Source: Phoma sp. XZ068 (taxonomy: Eukaryota > Ascomycota > Dothideomycetes > Pleosporales > Didymellaceae). Taken from it: 64,000 nucleotides of DNA. The stretch is taken from positions 124,001-188,000 of the forward strand of contig RBKR01000004.1 of assembly GCA_004835665.1 (NCBI GenBank), read 5' to 3'. Positions 11,588 to 20,853 of this stretch are shown one piece after another (the first letter of the stretch is position 1; each line of letters opens with the position of its first letter). Under the pieces are notes generated by a model. It was not told the DNA's origin. It was given only the letters and a program-made list of their open reading frames with translations, and did not search any database. The translations under genes and the position numbers were made by a program.

Positions 11588-12051
11588 GTTTATATTGGCT
11601 TGTTCCTGAAGTTTGTTCCTGATTCGGGAGAATAGGAACTTACTTTCAGTTTGGGAGCCTCCTGGTCCTTCAAGGAAGGGTTCTGCTTGTTCTACTTCGT
11701 AGGCAACCGCCGCGAGGCTGAAACGTAAAATCCCTCAGCATAGCCAGAAGCTTCCTATAGGCTCTTGGATAGTACAAACTACCACCTTGTGCATCGTCAA
11801 CATAGCAAAAGAAGCGCCTGTGCAACCAGAATGGTAACCCAGAAAGGTAACCTTGGTGTCCTTGGCTGTTGGTCGGAAGTTGGGCCGGAACTAGCTGTTA
11901 CAATTTACTTGTAATCAGCCAGCTAGAAGCTAATAGCGTTTAAGTGCTAGCACCTTTAATAAACAAATTATATTGGGCTTTCTATATAGTATAGTTAGAG
12001 CGAGCTTATTGTCCTGTTGAAATCATATATTCATAATGTCATCTAGTTATC
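11588..12051. other. Intergenic, TA-rich near 5S gene
   Basis: It contains the 5' flank of the HET gene and, at about 11,940-12,010, a TA-rich stretch with many TAG trinucleotides resembling RIP-mutated repeat. No gene is seen. Confidence 0.4.
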
Positions 12052-12170
12052 ACATACGACCATAGGACGTTGAAAACAAGGCTTCCCGTTCGCTCAGCCC
12101 TATTTAAGCAACGTACCGGTGGATTAGTAGTTAGGTGGGTGACCACTAGCGAATACCCACTGTTGTATGT
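12052..12170 (+). rRNA. 5S ribosomal RNA
   Basis: A 119-nt sequence beginning ACATACGACCATAG and ending CTGTTGTATGT. The two ends pair (ACATACgaC with GttGTATGT), as in fungal 5S. Internal promoter elements fall where expected, including GGATTAGTAGTTAGGTGGGT and GACCACTAGCGAA in the box C region. A T-run follows at once as RNA polymerase III terminator. Single dispersed 5S genes are normal in filamentous ascomycetes. Several positions carry T or A where other fungi have C or G (for example TTCGCTCAGCCCTATTTAAG), so it may itself be a variant copy. Confidence 0.9.
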
Positions 12171-12174
12171 TTTT
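12170..12174 (+). terminator. RNA polymerase III T-run terminator of 5S
   Basis: TTTTT directly at the 3' end of the 5S gene. Confidence 0.7.
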
Positions 12175-12829
12175 GTACTTGTTTTTTGGGGGTCATCCAC
12201 CATAGAGTTTGGTCGTGAGAATCGATATCCCTCTCCTACAAGACGTTGGCCGTGTAGAACGGTCCGGGTTGGAACAGTAGCCGTGTTTACGACATCCAGC
12301 TCTATCATTTGTGAGCTATTCTCCACTCTATTTTACTAGTACCAGACCAGGCTCAAGGCGAAGAGGACTAGGCGCGCGAGCAGAACTTTCAAGATCCGCC
12401 GCAGTATCTGACTTCAAGGTCCCCGACGGCCTCACAGAAACCTACGCAGGCGAACAATAAGTCTCCATTCATAGCTCAGGCGAAAGCGAGGCGGCAGTAA
12501 GAACCACAATGACAGCAGTGACACAAATCCGGTCAGGAAAGGTCCTTTGTCAGCGGTCTGGGTGAGCGCTCGGTGTTATGTTGTGCAGGTGAGAATTGAC
12601 GAGCGAGCCAATCACATATTTCGTCAGCGACAAGGGCTCGTAACATAGCCACGCCAAAGTTCGAAATACACGATGGAGCCAATCAGCACCGTCCCCAGCT
12701 CAAGGACAGTGTAAGGCCTACCAGATATGCGCATACCTGGCTACGCAATCAGTCTTGGAATTGGAAGCAACGATAAACAGCATTCCATTCAATGCAGGCG
12801 AATGAAGAATCACACAGCGCAGTCACTCA
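12175..12829. other. Intergenic, upstream region of the aspartic protease
   Basis: No ORF or motif beyond short noise is visible. The segment separates the 5S gene from the TATA box at 12830. Confidence 0.4.
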
Positions 12830-12837
12830 TATAAAAG
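12830..12837 (+). promoter_or_regulatory. TATA box of the aspartic protease gene
   Basis: TATAAAAG, 84 bp before the start codon at 12914. Confidence 0.6.
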
Positions 12838-12913
12838 GCACTCTGATCTGTGGTGCAAGCGATACTCTTCATCACATCGTTCGAATAAAAACCTTTCGCT
12901 TAAGCACGCATAA

Positions 12914-14230
12914 ATGCTTCTTACACGCTCAGCATCATTGTTGACCTGTGCTGGTCTAGTCTCCAGCATGACTTTTCCGATTCGGCGTCGGCAGAACAGT
13001 TCATCTCCCCTCACCTCGACCAACTTTGGTGCTATTTTCGAGGTTGCGATCAAGATCAATGACCAGGACTTCTATGTTGTCCCCGATACAGGTAGTAGCG
13101 ACCTTTGGGTTGCTATTGACACCTTCCAGTGTGTTGACCCGGTAGAAAAGAGTGAGATATCGCAATCAGATTGTCACTTCGGTGCTACGTATAAGGTCCC
13201 GAATTCGACTGAATACGTTCAAAACCAGACATTCGGTGTGCAGTATGGATCAGGTATCGCAACTGGACAGGTCGCGTACGGCAACGTGACCCTGAATGGC
13301 GTCACAGTTGAGCGCCAAAAGATTGGTCTCGTCGACAGAACCAACGACATCGGCGATGGCGTGGGCAGTGGCGTTCTCGGTCTAGGATTCCCTCCTCTGA
13401 CATCGGCCCATCATGGAACAGATCTGGACAACACAACTTTACTATTCAACCGTGCGGTTTACAATCCCGTTTTTATCAGCATGTACGGACAAGGCTTGGT
13501 GGAGCCGTGGTACAGCTTTGCCCTTGCGCGACCTCTCAAGAACTCATCAACGAGTCCGGGCGGATGGTTCAGTCTGGGCGAATTGCCCCCTGTTGCCCAT
13601 TCCAATGACTGGGCAATCAAGCCGATAGAAGTCACCGAAGGCCTTCCGGACGAATTGACTGGGGGTCAACGGCTAATAAGCCTCATGACGCTGACCGTCG
13701 ATGGCGTGGTGCTGAAAAACCAGTCCACGGTTGTTCCAGCCGCCGGCAATTCAAGCTCATTCCAGGCCGTCGTTGACACTGGCAACCATATGAATCTCCT
13801 CCCAAATGACATTGCTGAGGCTATCAATAACGGATTCCGCCCGGTGGGTGTCTTTGACCCAAACTCCAACATATATATCGTCGACTGTAATGCCACGACT
13901 CCAGAAGTTGGGATTATCCTCGACGGTCGCACTTTCTGGCTCCGAAGCCCGGATGATCTGATTTATTATGATGCTAGTGGCATTTGCTATTCAAGTATCT
14001 CAAGAATGGCTGAAGCGTCCGGTATTGTCCTGAACTTTCTTGGCGATGCATTCTTGAGGAACGTAGTGGCGGTTTTTGACTTTGGTAAGGAGGAAATGAG
14101 GTTTTCAGCGAGGACATTCAATGATTCCACTGGTTTGCCTGAGTTTGAGGGCAGCGCTACCGTATTCGGCGCGGCCGTTAACTTATGGTCTGCAGCGTTG
14201 GCGTTAGCTGTCGCCGTTTGGCACCTTTGA
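12914..14230 (+). CDS. Secreted pepsin-like aspartic protease, probably GPI-anchored
   Basis: Intronless, 438 residues. A hydrophobic N-terminus (1-20) is followed by a short basic propeptide (RRR near 24-26). The first catalytic motif VPDTGSSDLW has Asp58; the flap region has FGVQYGSG; the second motif AVVDTGNHMNLLP has Asp288. Two lobes and spacing fit family A1 (yapsin/SAP-like). The C-terminus ends in a small-residue hydrophobic tail (AALALAVAVWHL) after a Ser/Gly-rich stretch, suggesting a GPI signal. Several NxT/S sites suggest glycosylation. The residue after DTG in the second motif is Asn rather than the commoner Thr/Ser. A TATAAAAG box sits 84 bp upstream. It is convergent with the Zn2Cys6 gene. 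Confidence 0.9.
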   Translation: MLLTRSASLLTCAGLVSSMTFPIRRRQNSSSPLTSTNFGAIFEVAIKINDQDFYVVPDTGSSDLWVAIDTFQCVDPVEKSEISQSDCHFGATYKVPNSTEYVQNQTFGVQYGSGIATGQVAYGNVTLNGVTVERQKIGLVDRTNDIGDGVGSGVLGLGFPPLTSAHHGTDLDNTTLLFNRAVYNPVFISMYGQGLVEPWYSFALARPLKNSSTSPGGWFSLGELPPVAHSNDWAIKPIEVTEGLPDELTGGQRLISLMTLTVDGVVLKNQSTVVPAAGNSSSFQAVVDTGNHMNLLPNDIAEAINNGFRPVGVFDPNSNIYIVDCNATTPEVGIILDGRTFWLRSPDDLIYYDASGICYSSISRMAEASGIVLNFLGDAFLRNVVAVFDFGKEEMRFSARTFNDSTGLPEFEGSATVFGAAVNLWSAALALAVAVWHL

Positions 14231-14260
14231 GTCCGGTTGATGAGGGAACTCTAGCTTCGA

Positions 14261-15822
14261 TCAGTCCAAGCATTCATCTATCCTGTCCATCTGGACACTA
14301 GATTCACAGAGTTCTTTCGCGAAGAAGTTTTCCAGAGATTGCAATTCTCCCTGATTCGTAGAGACCTGTCGTTGATTTCTGGCTGATGTGAAGCGTTCGA
14401 TGACATGCAGCATTCTGTTAGAATCATACAAACCCTCGCGACTTCGCGATTCCGATAGCAATGTTATTGCCCGATTACACACGTGCTCGTCTGCGCATTT
14501 CGCTGCCAGAATAAACAACGTGGCTACTATGCCGGACTCAGATGAGAAGCTTTTTAAGCTGCTCGTTGTGACCATGGAATTCCGTCCCTCCAACAACTTC
14601 TCGGCAAGATCCAGGATCTGATCAGCTTCCAAGTTAGGAACTTGCCCAAATACGCGAGGGTCGGCGGGAAAGTTCGCCTTGAGAAGCATGATGGATATGT
14701 GCCAGTGAACGAGCAGAATCTTAGCGCCGGAAACAAGATCAGCATCCAAACAGACTTTACCCCAAAGTGGCTTGAATCGTTGTTTCCACAGCTGGAAGAA
14801 CTGCGTGAGCCGGACTTTATGTGTAAGTACAGAAGCTGGTAGCTGACAAACGGCCGCAGCTTTGTATGGTATGTTTACCGTTAGGAAGCGAAAGAGTAGA
14901 TTTTCGATGACAAGAAGGGCATCGTGGGCTGCATCAAGATGTGGATATGCCGCGGCAGAATCAGCAGTGCTAAAGTCCTCAGCCTCCAATGCATGCGTCA
15001 GGTCCATCCGAGGCGTGCGTCCGTCATCAAAGAGCGTTGCCTGTAGATCCAGGCTGTTGAGTACCCGTCTCACAGCATTTGGTATTCTGCATTGCTTTGC
15101 GGTATCGGAATAGAGTAATGTGAGACCATTTTCCAGGTGGCACATTGCTGCTGCGGCATTTCCAAGACCGGCTTCTATACAATAGAACAGAATACAGCAG
15201 GTCAGGATTGTAGGTACAGCTTCGGGGTCGGTTTGTTCCATGCGTCTTCTGAGTGCGCGAAGAGCTTTGCCATGTTGTGCAAGAATTTCACCGTTCACAA
15301 TTTGGCGCTCTGATAGTGTGGTTGTAGTTCGGTCGAGGTGGAGGAATGAGAGTGCGACAAGAGCTTGTCGTGTAGCTGGCTCCCGATGACACCGCAGGAG
15401 GACTTCTTCATTCCAGAAGAGAGAGTTAAAGTGACCCGCAATATCAACCCCACCCTGAACGCAGAAATAGTGTAGCACTCGCCGGTCCTGCTGTGAACCT
15501 GGCATTTTAAACGGTATCGCGTAGCTCTTGATGTGGTTTGCGGCCAACCAGCCGACTGACATGGCAGCTGCAACACCGCCTATCTTTGGTGTCTGATGTG
15601 TTGTTGTGTAGCCATCACAGTCCCATCCAGCATTGACGCATTTCTGACAGAACGGCCGCGACTCATCACACTTTATGTGCCTCTTCCTTTACAACATCAG
15701 CTGGGTCGGACCACAATGAAGTTTCTGGATATGGAGGCAGACCGACATGTACCACATCCAGTGCGCACTCTTGGTGCGCTCACTTTTGTGGATTTCTTCC
15801 GAGAAACAGCTATCTTGGTCAT
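14261..15822 (-). CDS. Zn2Cys6 transcription factor with fungal-specific C-terminal domain
   Basis: Two exons: 15743-15822 and 14261-15686, intron 15687-15742, 501 residues. Splicing joins TGCGTC to RKRHIKCDESRPFCQKC and so completes a canonical binuclear zinc cluster, C-x2-C-x6-C-x6-C-x2-C-x6-C, at about residues 22-50. The large second exon is helical with FHLxHL-type segments typical of the fungal_trans_2 regulatory domain, including TRQALVALSFLHLDR and ILTCCILFYCIEAGLGN. It is nuclear and DNA-binding by family; no target can be read from sequence. It lies tail to tail with the aspartic protease, so joint regulation is not implied. The first exon is easily missed because the long ORF begins after the cluster. 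Confidence 0.88.
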
Positions 15823-16557
15823 GTTGGGATGGAAAAATTTGGGGCAGGCAGCTATGGTACGTGCTAATTGTTGTACAGTAAGAGATATGGCCACTCCAAG
15901 ATATGTGCTTACGCCGAGCCCCAAGCTAGAGCGAGGCTGCACGCCTTGTTTGCGCAAACCCATTACCGTATTAGGCTAAATCGTACCGGTATCCACCCAT
16001 ACCGGAAACAGGAGAGAGGTGGAACTGGCCATTGCAACTCTTATGATGAGTCTGCGGAGTAATATCACTTGGGACCCAGTCCATCGTTATTCATTTTTGC
16101 AAAGAAAATTGGCAATGTTAGCGACAGCTTCTTAATACCTACACGTAATCCTCAATGTGCCGGGCGTTGTTGAGTGGAATCGCATGCTTTATTAGTGAAT
16201 GCTTGATGCTGTATGTTTACGCTGCCTTTTTAAATCCATGATATGGCCACCTCTTAGGTCGCTTCTGCCTGCACCTTAGATGGAGCCTATGGCCGGCGTC
16301 ACTGGGACTGACTGATGGCGGCACTTACCTGTTTGGGTATATTCTTGTCTACGGCTCTTGAATTTTTGGAAACCTAAGACAAACAGCGGCGTTCGGTCGC
16401 CCGCTCCGTTTCGAGATAAGGGTTCGTCTGCGGTGGGTCGGAGACGGAGACGGAGCTCCGCTGCCGCCCTTCCAGTATCGGAGCGACACCGAGGTAGCGG
16501 GTATCTCCATGTTTTTGAATCATGCCTGGCTTGGGTGCGCGGAATCGACATTGTTTC

Positions 16558-16567
16558 TACCTAGGTA
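16558..16567. repeat. TACCTAGGTA palindrome upstream of DUF1445 gene
   Basis: Perfect 10-bp palindrome 221 bp before the DUF1445 start. The same core occurs at 4745-4760 and 30298-30309, and split in the MFS/TF promoter at 20506-20522. Confidence 0.65.
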
Positions 16568-16743
16568 TGACCAAAAATTGATGCGCTGATCTCACCACGC
16601 CATGGAAAGATCCCATTGGTACTGTAGCCGGCGGCGTCGACGGCGCGCTCCGAATTTGCTCGATAAATAACGCGAGACTTACACCCCATCACCTCTCGAT
16701 GGTCTATGGAATCGTGACGTTCCAATAAAACCTATCCTTAACG

Positions 16744-16759
16744 CCCCCCCCCCCCCCCC
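16744..16759 (+). repeat. Poly-C run in 5' leader
   Basis: About 16 consecutive C residues within the 50 bases before the start codon at 16788. Confidence 0.8.
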
Positions 16760-16787
16760 TCAACTCTACTCAGCAATTGCATCAAGC

Positions 16788-17717
16788 ATGGTCACTACCA
16801 TCACCACTACAACTGCCCAAGAGGCTTCAAGTCTGCTAGTTGTAGCACCAGAAGTCGAACTCAGGACAGGTCTTGATGCTCGCATGGCTGCCCGGACCAA
16901 CAACTACACCACATCCACTTCTGGTCTGGCACCTTCTCATCTCCAGGCAAACATAGTCGTTCTCCCTTCCCGCTATGCCTCCGACTTCCGTAATCTGTGT
17001 GCACGTAACCCGGTGCCATGCCCTCTTATAGCCGAATCCAACGTACCTGGGGACTTTTCTAAACTCAAGTCCCATCTGCAAACCATCACTAGCGGGGCCA
17101 AGATAGCAGCAGACCTGGACCTCCGAAGCGACTGCCCTCGGTTCAACGTATATAAGGACTCAAAGCTCACACATGAGGGGATCCTGAACATCAAGTCACA
17201 ATGGACATCTGACCACGTAGCTTTCCTCATTGGATGCAGCTACAGCTTTGAATCAGCCCTGTGTAGTGCAGGGCTGCCACCTCGACACTTTGTTATGGAC
17301 CGCAACGTGCCGATGTATCGGACCAACATTCCTCTGAATCCCGCTGGTGTTTTTACTGGGGGCACCTACGTGGTATCCATGCGGCCATACAAGAGGGTCG
17401 ATATTCCCAAAATTCGGTCGATCACGCGAGGCTACCTACCCACTCATGGAGAATGCCTTGCATGGGGCTGGGATGCTCTAGAAAGACTGGGAATCAAGGA
17501 CATCAACACCCCACAATGGGGTGATGCTCCTCTGACGCTGGATCGACGACCTCTGGGCGAGGTGGAGGGCAATGAGGAGCATATTCCAGTCTTTTGGGGC
17601 TGCGGTGTGACTCCCCAAGAAGCGGTCATGAGGGCGGGTTTAGAGGGGACTGTTATGGGGCATGCACCGGGACATATGCTTGTTCTTGATTGTCTAGAAG
17701 ACGATATCCTAGCCTGA
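16788..17717 (+). CDS. DUF1445 protein, D-glutamate cyclase / hydro-lyase family
   Basis: Intronless, 309 residues, spanning the whole DUF1445 domain. Visible blocks include LRSDCPRFNVYKDSKL, VAFLIGCSYSFESALCSAG, PAGVFTGGTYVVSMRPYK, HIPVFWGCGVTPQEAVMRAG and the C-terminal HAPGHMLVLD. The mammalian relative DGLUCY turns D-glutamate into 5-oxo-D-proline, and bacterial YcsI-type genes sit beside 5-oxoprolinase genes; these are family facts, not shown here. No organelle-targeting peptide is obvious. The next two genes are a permease and a Zn2Cys6 activator, so a role in using an imported amino-acid-like or carboxylate nitrogen source is inferred. Confidence 0.88.
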   Translation: MVTTITTTTAQEASSLLVVAPEVELRTGLDARMAARTNNYTTSTSGLAPSHLQANIVVLPSRYASDFRNLCARNPVPCPLIAESNVPGDFSKLKSHLQTITSGAKIAADLDLRSDCPRFNVYKDSKLTHEGILNIKSQWTSDHVAFLIGCSYSFESALCSAGLPPRHFVMDRNVPMYRTNIPLNPAGVFTGGTYVVSMRPYKRVDIPKIRSITRGYLPTHGECLAWGWDALERLGIKDINTPQWGDAPLTLDRRPLGEVEGNEEHIPVFWGCGVTPQEAVMRAGLEGTVMGHAPGHMLVLDCLEDDILA

Positions 17718-18240
17718 ATACAATGTATCTGAGCGGCTGATTTCGTACATCACTCTTACTACATAGTCTTAGATTTGAAATGTAACATGTGTGCCCCACC
17801 GCACAATTACTAAACTTACATCCAGCACATGCTGTTGTACTCTTGAACCACAGTAAGATAATTTTAACAACGATCCTAGACAAGTGCCACTACGAGTATC
17901 TAGAGGGTCAGGTGCGCAGCGTGAACATGAATAATATGCCTAGCATGAGCCAAAAATAGATTTTTGGAACTTATAAGTCCTCAAAAACCGTAAATCCGAA
18001 ATCACAAGGTGCTCCTTTGCCAGAGGATGCCCTTGAGGCCCCAAACATACATGAAATGACGCGACAGATCGAGATTCGTTTGTGAAAGTAAAGCACTGAT
18101 TGAGGTGAAATGATCCCAGGATTTTTGTGCTAATCGTGCTACAAGAGATGAGAAACTCAACCTTGGAGTAATCGCAGTAACCTTCTCCAGCTTTTCCGTT
18201 GACGCATAACAAGCTTTCCTTGGCCTACAAATTTTTGAAC
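17718..18240. other. Intergenic between convergent 3' ends
   Basis: 3' flanks of the DUF1445 and permease genes; no feature is recognised. Confidence 0.4.
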
Positions 18241-19992
18241 CTAGTAAACGTATCTAAACTCAAGGTTATTCTCGCCAGTGACATCTGTACAGTCGTCCTG
18301 TCGCTCTCCGCTCGCCATTTGATCCTTCTTCTTGTTCTCAATTTTGAAGTGGATGAGTTGGATTGCAATCAATGCCATGCTGATAACAGTAGAAACAAGA
18401 GAGCTCCAGTGTCCCAATTTATAAGGAGCCTTGCGGTAAACCTGGATACAGAACCACGAATCAGTTGATGATGGAGATGTGGTCGGTGCAAGGAGCTGGA
18501 ACTTACCTGGCCAGCGACAACACCAGCGACATTGCCAACAGTCAGCGTGATACCAAGGAATGTGGCACGGCGATAATGAGGGGTAGTGTTGTTGACAATC
18601 CAAGTTTCGTTAATACCTGGGCCATTGTAGAGAGCTGCAAAGGTTACCGTTAGCACTCCAGAGTTGAGTGAGAGACGAGGCGTCTGCTTACGAAAGGCGA
18701 TTAGAAAGCACGCAAAATACTGGATAGAAGGGTCCTTGACAGTGAGAAGGATGGCGTATCCGATCACGGCAAAGATGTTGAGTACGAAGAGCACAGTGCC
18801 ACGAAGACGATACTTGTCACCGATCTTAGCGGCAGCAAAGAAGGAGAGGCCCCCGAGAAAGTACACGGGAACACTGAGGTACTGAGCTTCGAGTTTGCTG
18901 TAACCCATCCCTTTGCTCAGGATCGAGGGAAGGAAGGTGCTGAAACCATAGAGAATGATATCTTGGAAGAACTGAATCAGGGCTCTAGTGGAGGCGTTAG
19001 TTGCTTCATCCGAGCGTAACATTACCGGAAGTATGAAATTAACCTACCCAGTGTACATTCTCCAGGTGCGCAGAGCGGAGATGACCTGCGCCCACTCGAA
19101 CTGGTTTGCACCCATGTATTCTTGGCGCTTCACCTCGCGCCTTTCCATAGTATCACGCTGCTCAGGGGTCCAGAACTTCGCTTTGGCCGGATTTTCAGGA
19201 AGTCCGAACCAGGCCCATGGAATAACTACAAGAGAGATAATGGCCTCGATGATGTAGAGCCAGCTCCAAGCGCGTAGGCCGCCGAAAGTGCCTACACGGG
19301 TGATTCCAGTGGCGACAAGACCTCCAAACATAGAACTCAAGGCTGTGGCAGCAAACAGATAAGCAAACCGCATGCCCTGCTCCTCTCGGTTGTAAACCAT
19401 GGTGATATACAGGCTGATGCAAGGGAAGAATCCTGACTCACAGATGCCGAGTATGAGACGGCAGGCAATGAGGCTGGCATAGTCCTTGACAAAGGCAGTT
19501 CCAACGGTTACGATGGCCCAGCCAAAGGCCATTGCGGCTATCGCGCGATGGGGCTTAAGCCAGCGAAGGGCAAGCACAAAAGGTACCATGAAGACGACGT
19601 ATGTGGCGAAGAAAACGCTGACGACGGTGCTGAACTGAGCTCCAGAGAGATTGAGCTGTTCATTGAGACCAGCAATTGCAGCATTGCCGATGTTACTTCG
19701 ATCAAGGTAAGCTGCAAACAAGTATGTAGCATTAGCATGTTGCTTCCCCGGATATCTGTTGTTTCGAATGTGCGATTAACTCACCGAAAAAATAGAGCGC
19801 GCAGAAGAGAGGCGCAAAGCGTTTATCTAGACGACGCAGCACCTTTTTCTCGAGGATCGGGTCAATCAGGATCTCAGATGCGTTGCCCATACCAGTGGAT
19901 GCCTCGTCGTTATTCAATTCGACGATAATCTCAGATTTGGTGCGCTCGATACCCGCACTACCTATTAGGCCTGAAACCTTCTCCGTGGCCAT
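18241..19992 (-). CDS. MFS permease, allantoate/nicotinate (Dal5/Tna1) type
   Basis: Five exons: 19785-19992, 19048-19711, 18692-18984, 18507-18634 and 18241-18441; introns 57-74 bp with GT-AG ends; 497 residues. It begins with a hydrophilic N-terminal tail, then the first helix leading into AYLDRSNIGNAAIAGL, the signature of the anion:cation symporter group. Further blocks are LILGICESGFFPCISLYIT, WSWLYIIEAI and YNGPGINETWIVNN followed by NVAGVVAGQVYRKAPYK. About 12 membrane segments are expected, so it should sit in the plasma membrane and import an organic anion or nitrogen compound; the exact substrate is not readable. It is divergent from the Zn2Cys6 gene with an 861-bp shared promoter, and convergent with the DUF1445 gene. 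Confidence 0.9.
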
Positions 19993-20853
19993 GGTGATGG
20001 CTAAGTTATGGAGTGATGAGAACCTCAACGGAGAAAAGAGCAAGGCGTGAGGTCGCGAGAAGCTCTGTAGAACGAAATGAGGTTGAAAGTAAACGATATG
20101 ATGAAGGCGCCGCATTCGACACTGAAGGTGAAGTCTTTAAGTATTATGGCTAGGAGTGGACTCGGAGCGCCGTGCAGCCATATTCTCTACCTCTACGCCC
20201 TGGCCAGTAATCTCAATCTGCATGGATCGCACAGCCATCACTGATTGTAACATGAAAACGCGGGGAAACCGAAGCTAATCGAGCCAAGAAACCTGTCAAC
20301 GAGATACTGAATGTCGCAGGTATGCTGGTGAGAATGATAACGGGCTCGGTGCTCCGTCGCCGTCACAGTGCCACCCCTGCAATCGTACTCCAGTCTCGCG
20401 AACCGTGGCAAGCCCGCCGGGACGGCGGACCTCTAAATAGCTATTACTGGTTAATTGGGGTCCGGCGTCGGTGCGTCGGCGCTACTATGAGCACACAAAC
20501 TATCGGTACCTAGCCTAGGTACTGACCCCCAATCGCCTCGTCCCGCTGTCTCTCCACAGGAAGCCCTCACTCGCATCCCCCATTGTCTGCGCGAAAAAAA
20601 TAGAGCGACGGTGCTAAATCAAAGCGAAAGTTTTGTGACCATCAATATTCGTATTTATCACTTGCGTGTGCTCTGTGTGTTATGGAGGTAATATGTCGGG
20701 GAGTGCAGTTTGCTTACTAATACGCTTGCTCTTGGAGGCTCATTGGCGCGTGCCAGGCCTGCGATAGCCACCTCCGCGTCAACGCGCCCATCACCTATTG
20801 CGAGCATTGCTGGGAGCAGTGCCATTGGCTGCCGGTCTGCTACTCATCGATAA
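19993..20853. promoter_or_regulatory. Shared divergent promoter of MFS and Zn2Cys6 genes
   Basis: 861 bp between the two start codons. It contains a split palindrome GTACCTAGCCTAGGTAC at 20506-20522 and several CGG/CCG triplets (around 20,360-20,480) that could be Zn2Cys6 half sites. Binding is inferred only. Confidence 0.5.
20506..20522. repeat. Split TACCTAG/CTAGGTA palindrome
   Basis: GTACCTAGCCTAGGTAC is symmetric around a central C and carries the same half site as the TACCTAGGTA motifs elsewhere in the window. Confidence 0.6.

Larger units (their letters stand above)
15823..16787. other. Divergent upstream region of TF and DUF1445 genes
   Basis: No gene is supported. It holds a TACCTAGGTA palindrome (16558-16567) and a run of about 16 C (16744-16759) close to the start of the DUF1445 gene. 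ORFs of about 60-127 codons here overlap the TF exon or lack motifs. Confidence 0.5.

Noticed and set aside
15596..15979. 127-codon plus ORF overlapping the first Zn2Cys6 gene
   Set aside because: The opposite strand encodes the zinc cluster exon; the plus frame has no motif.
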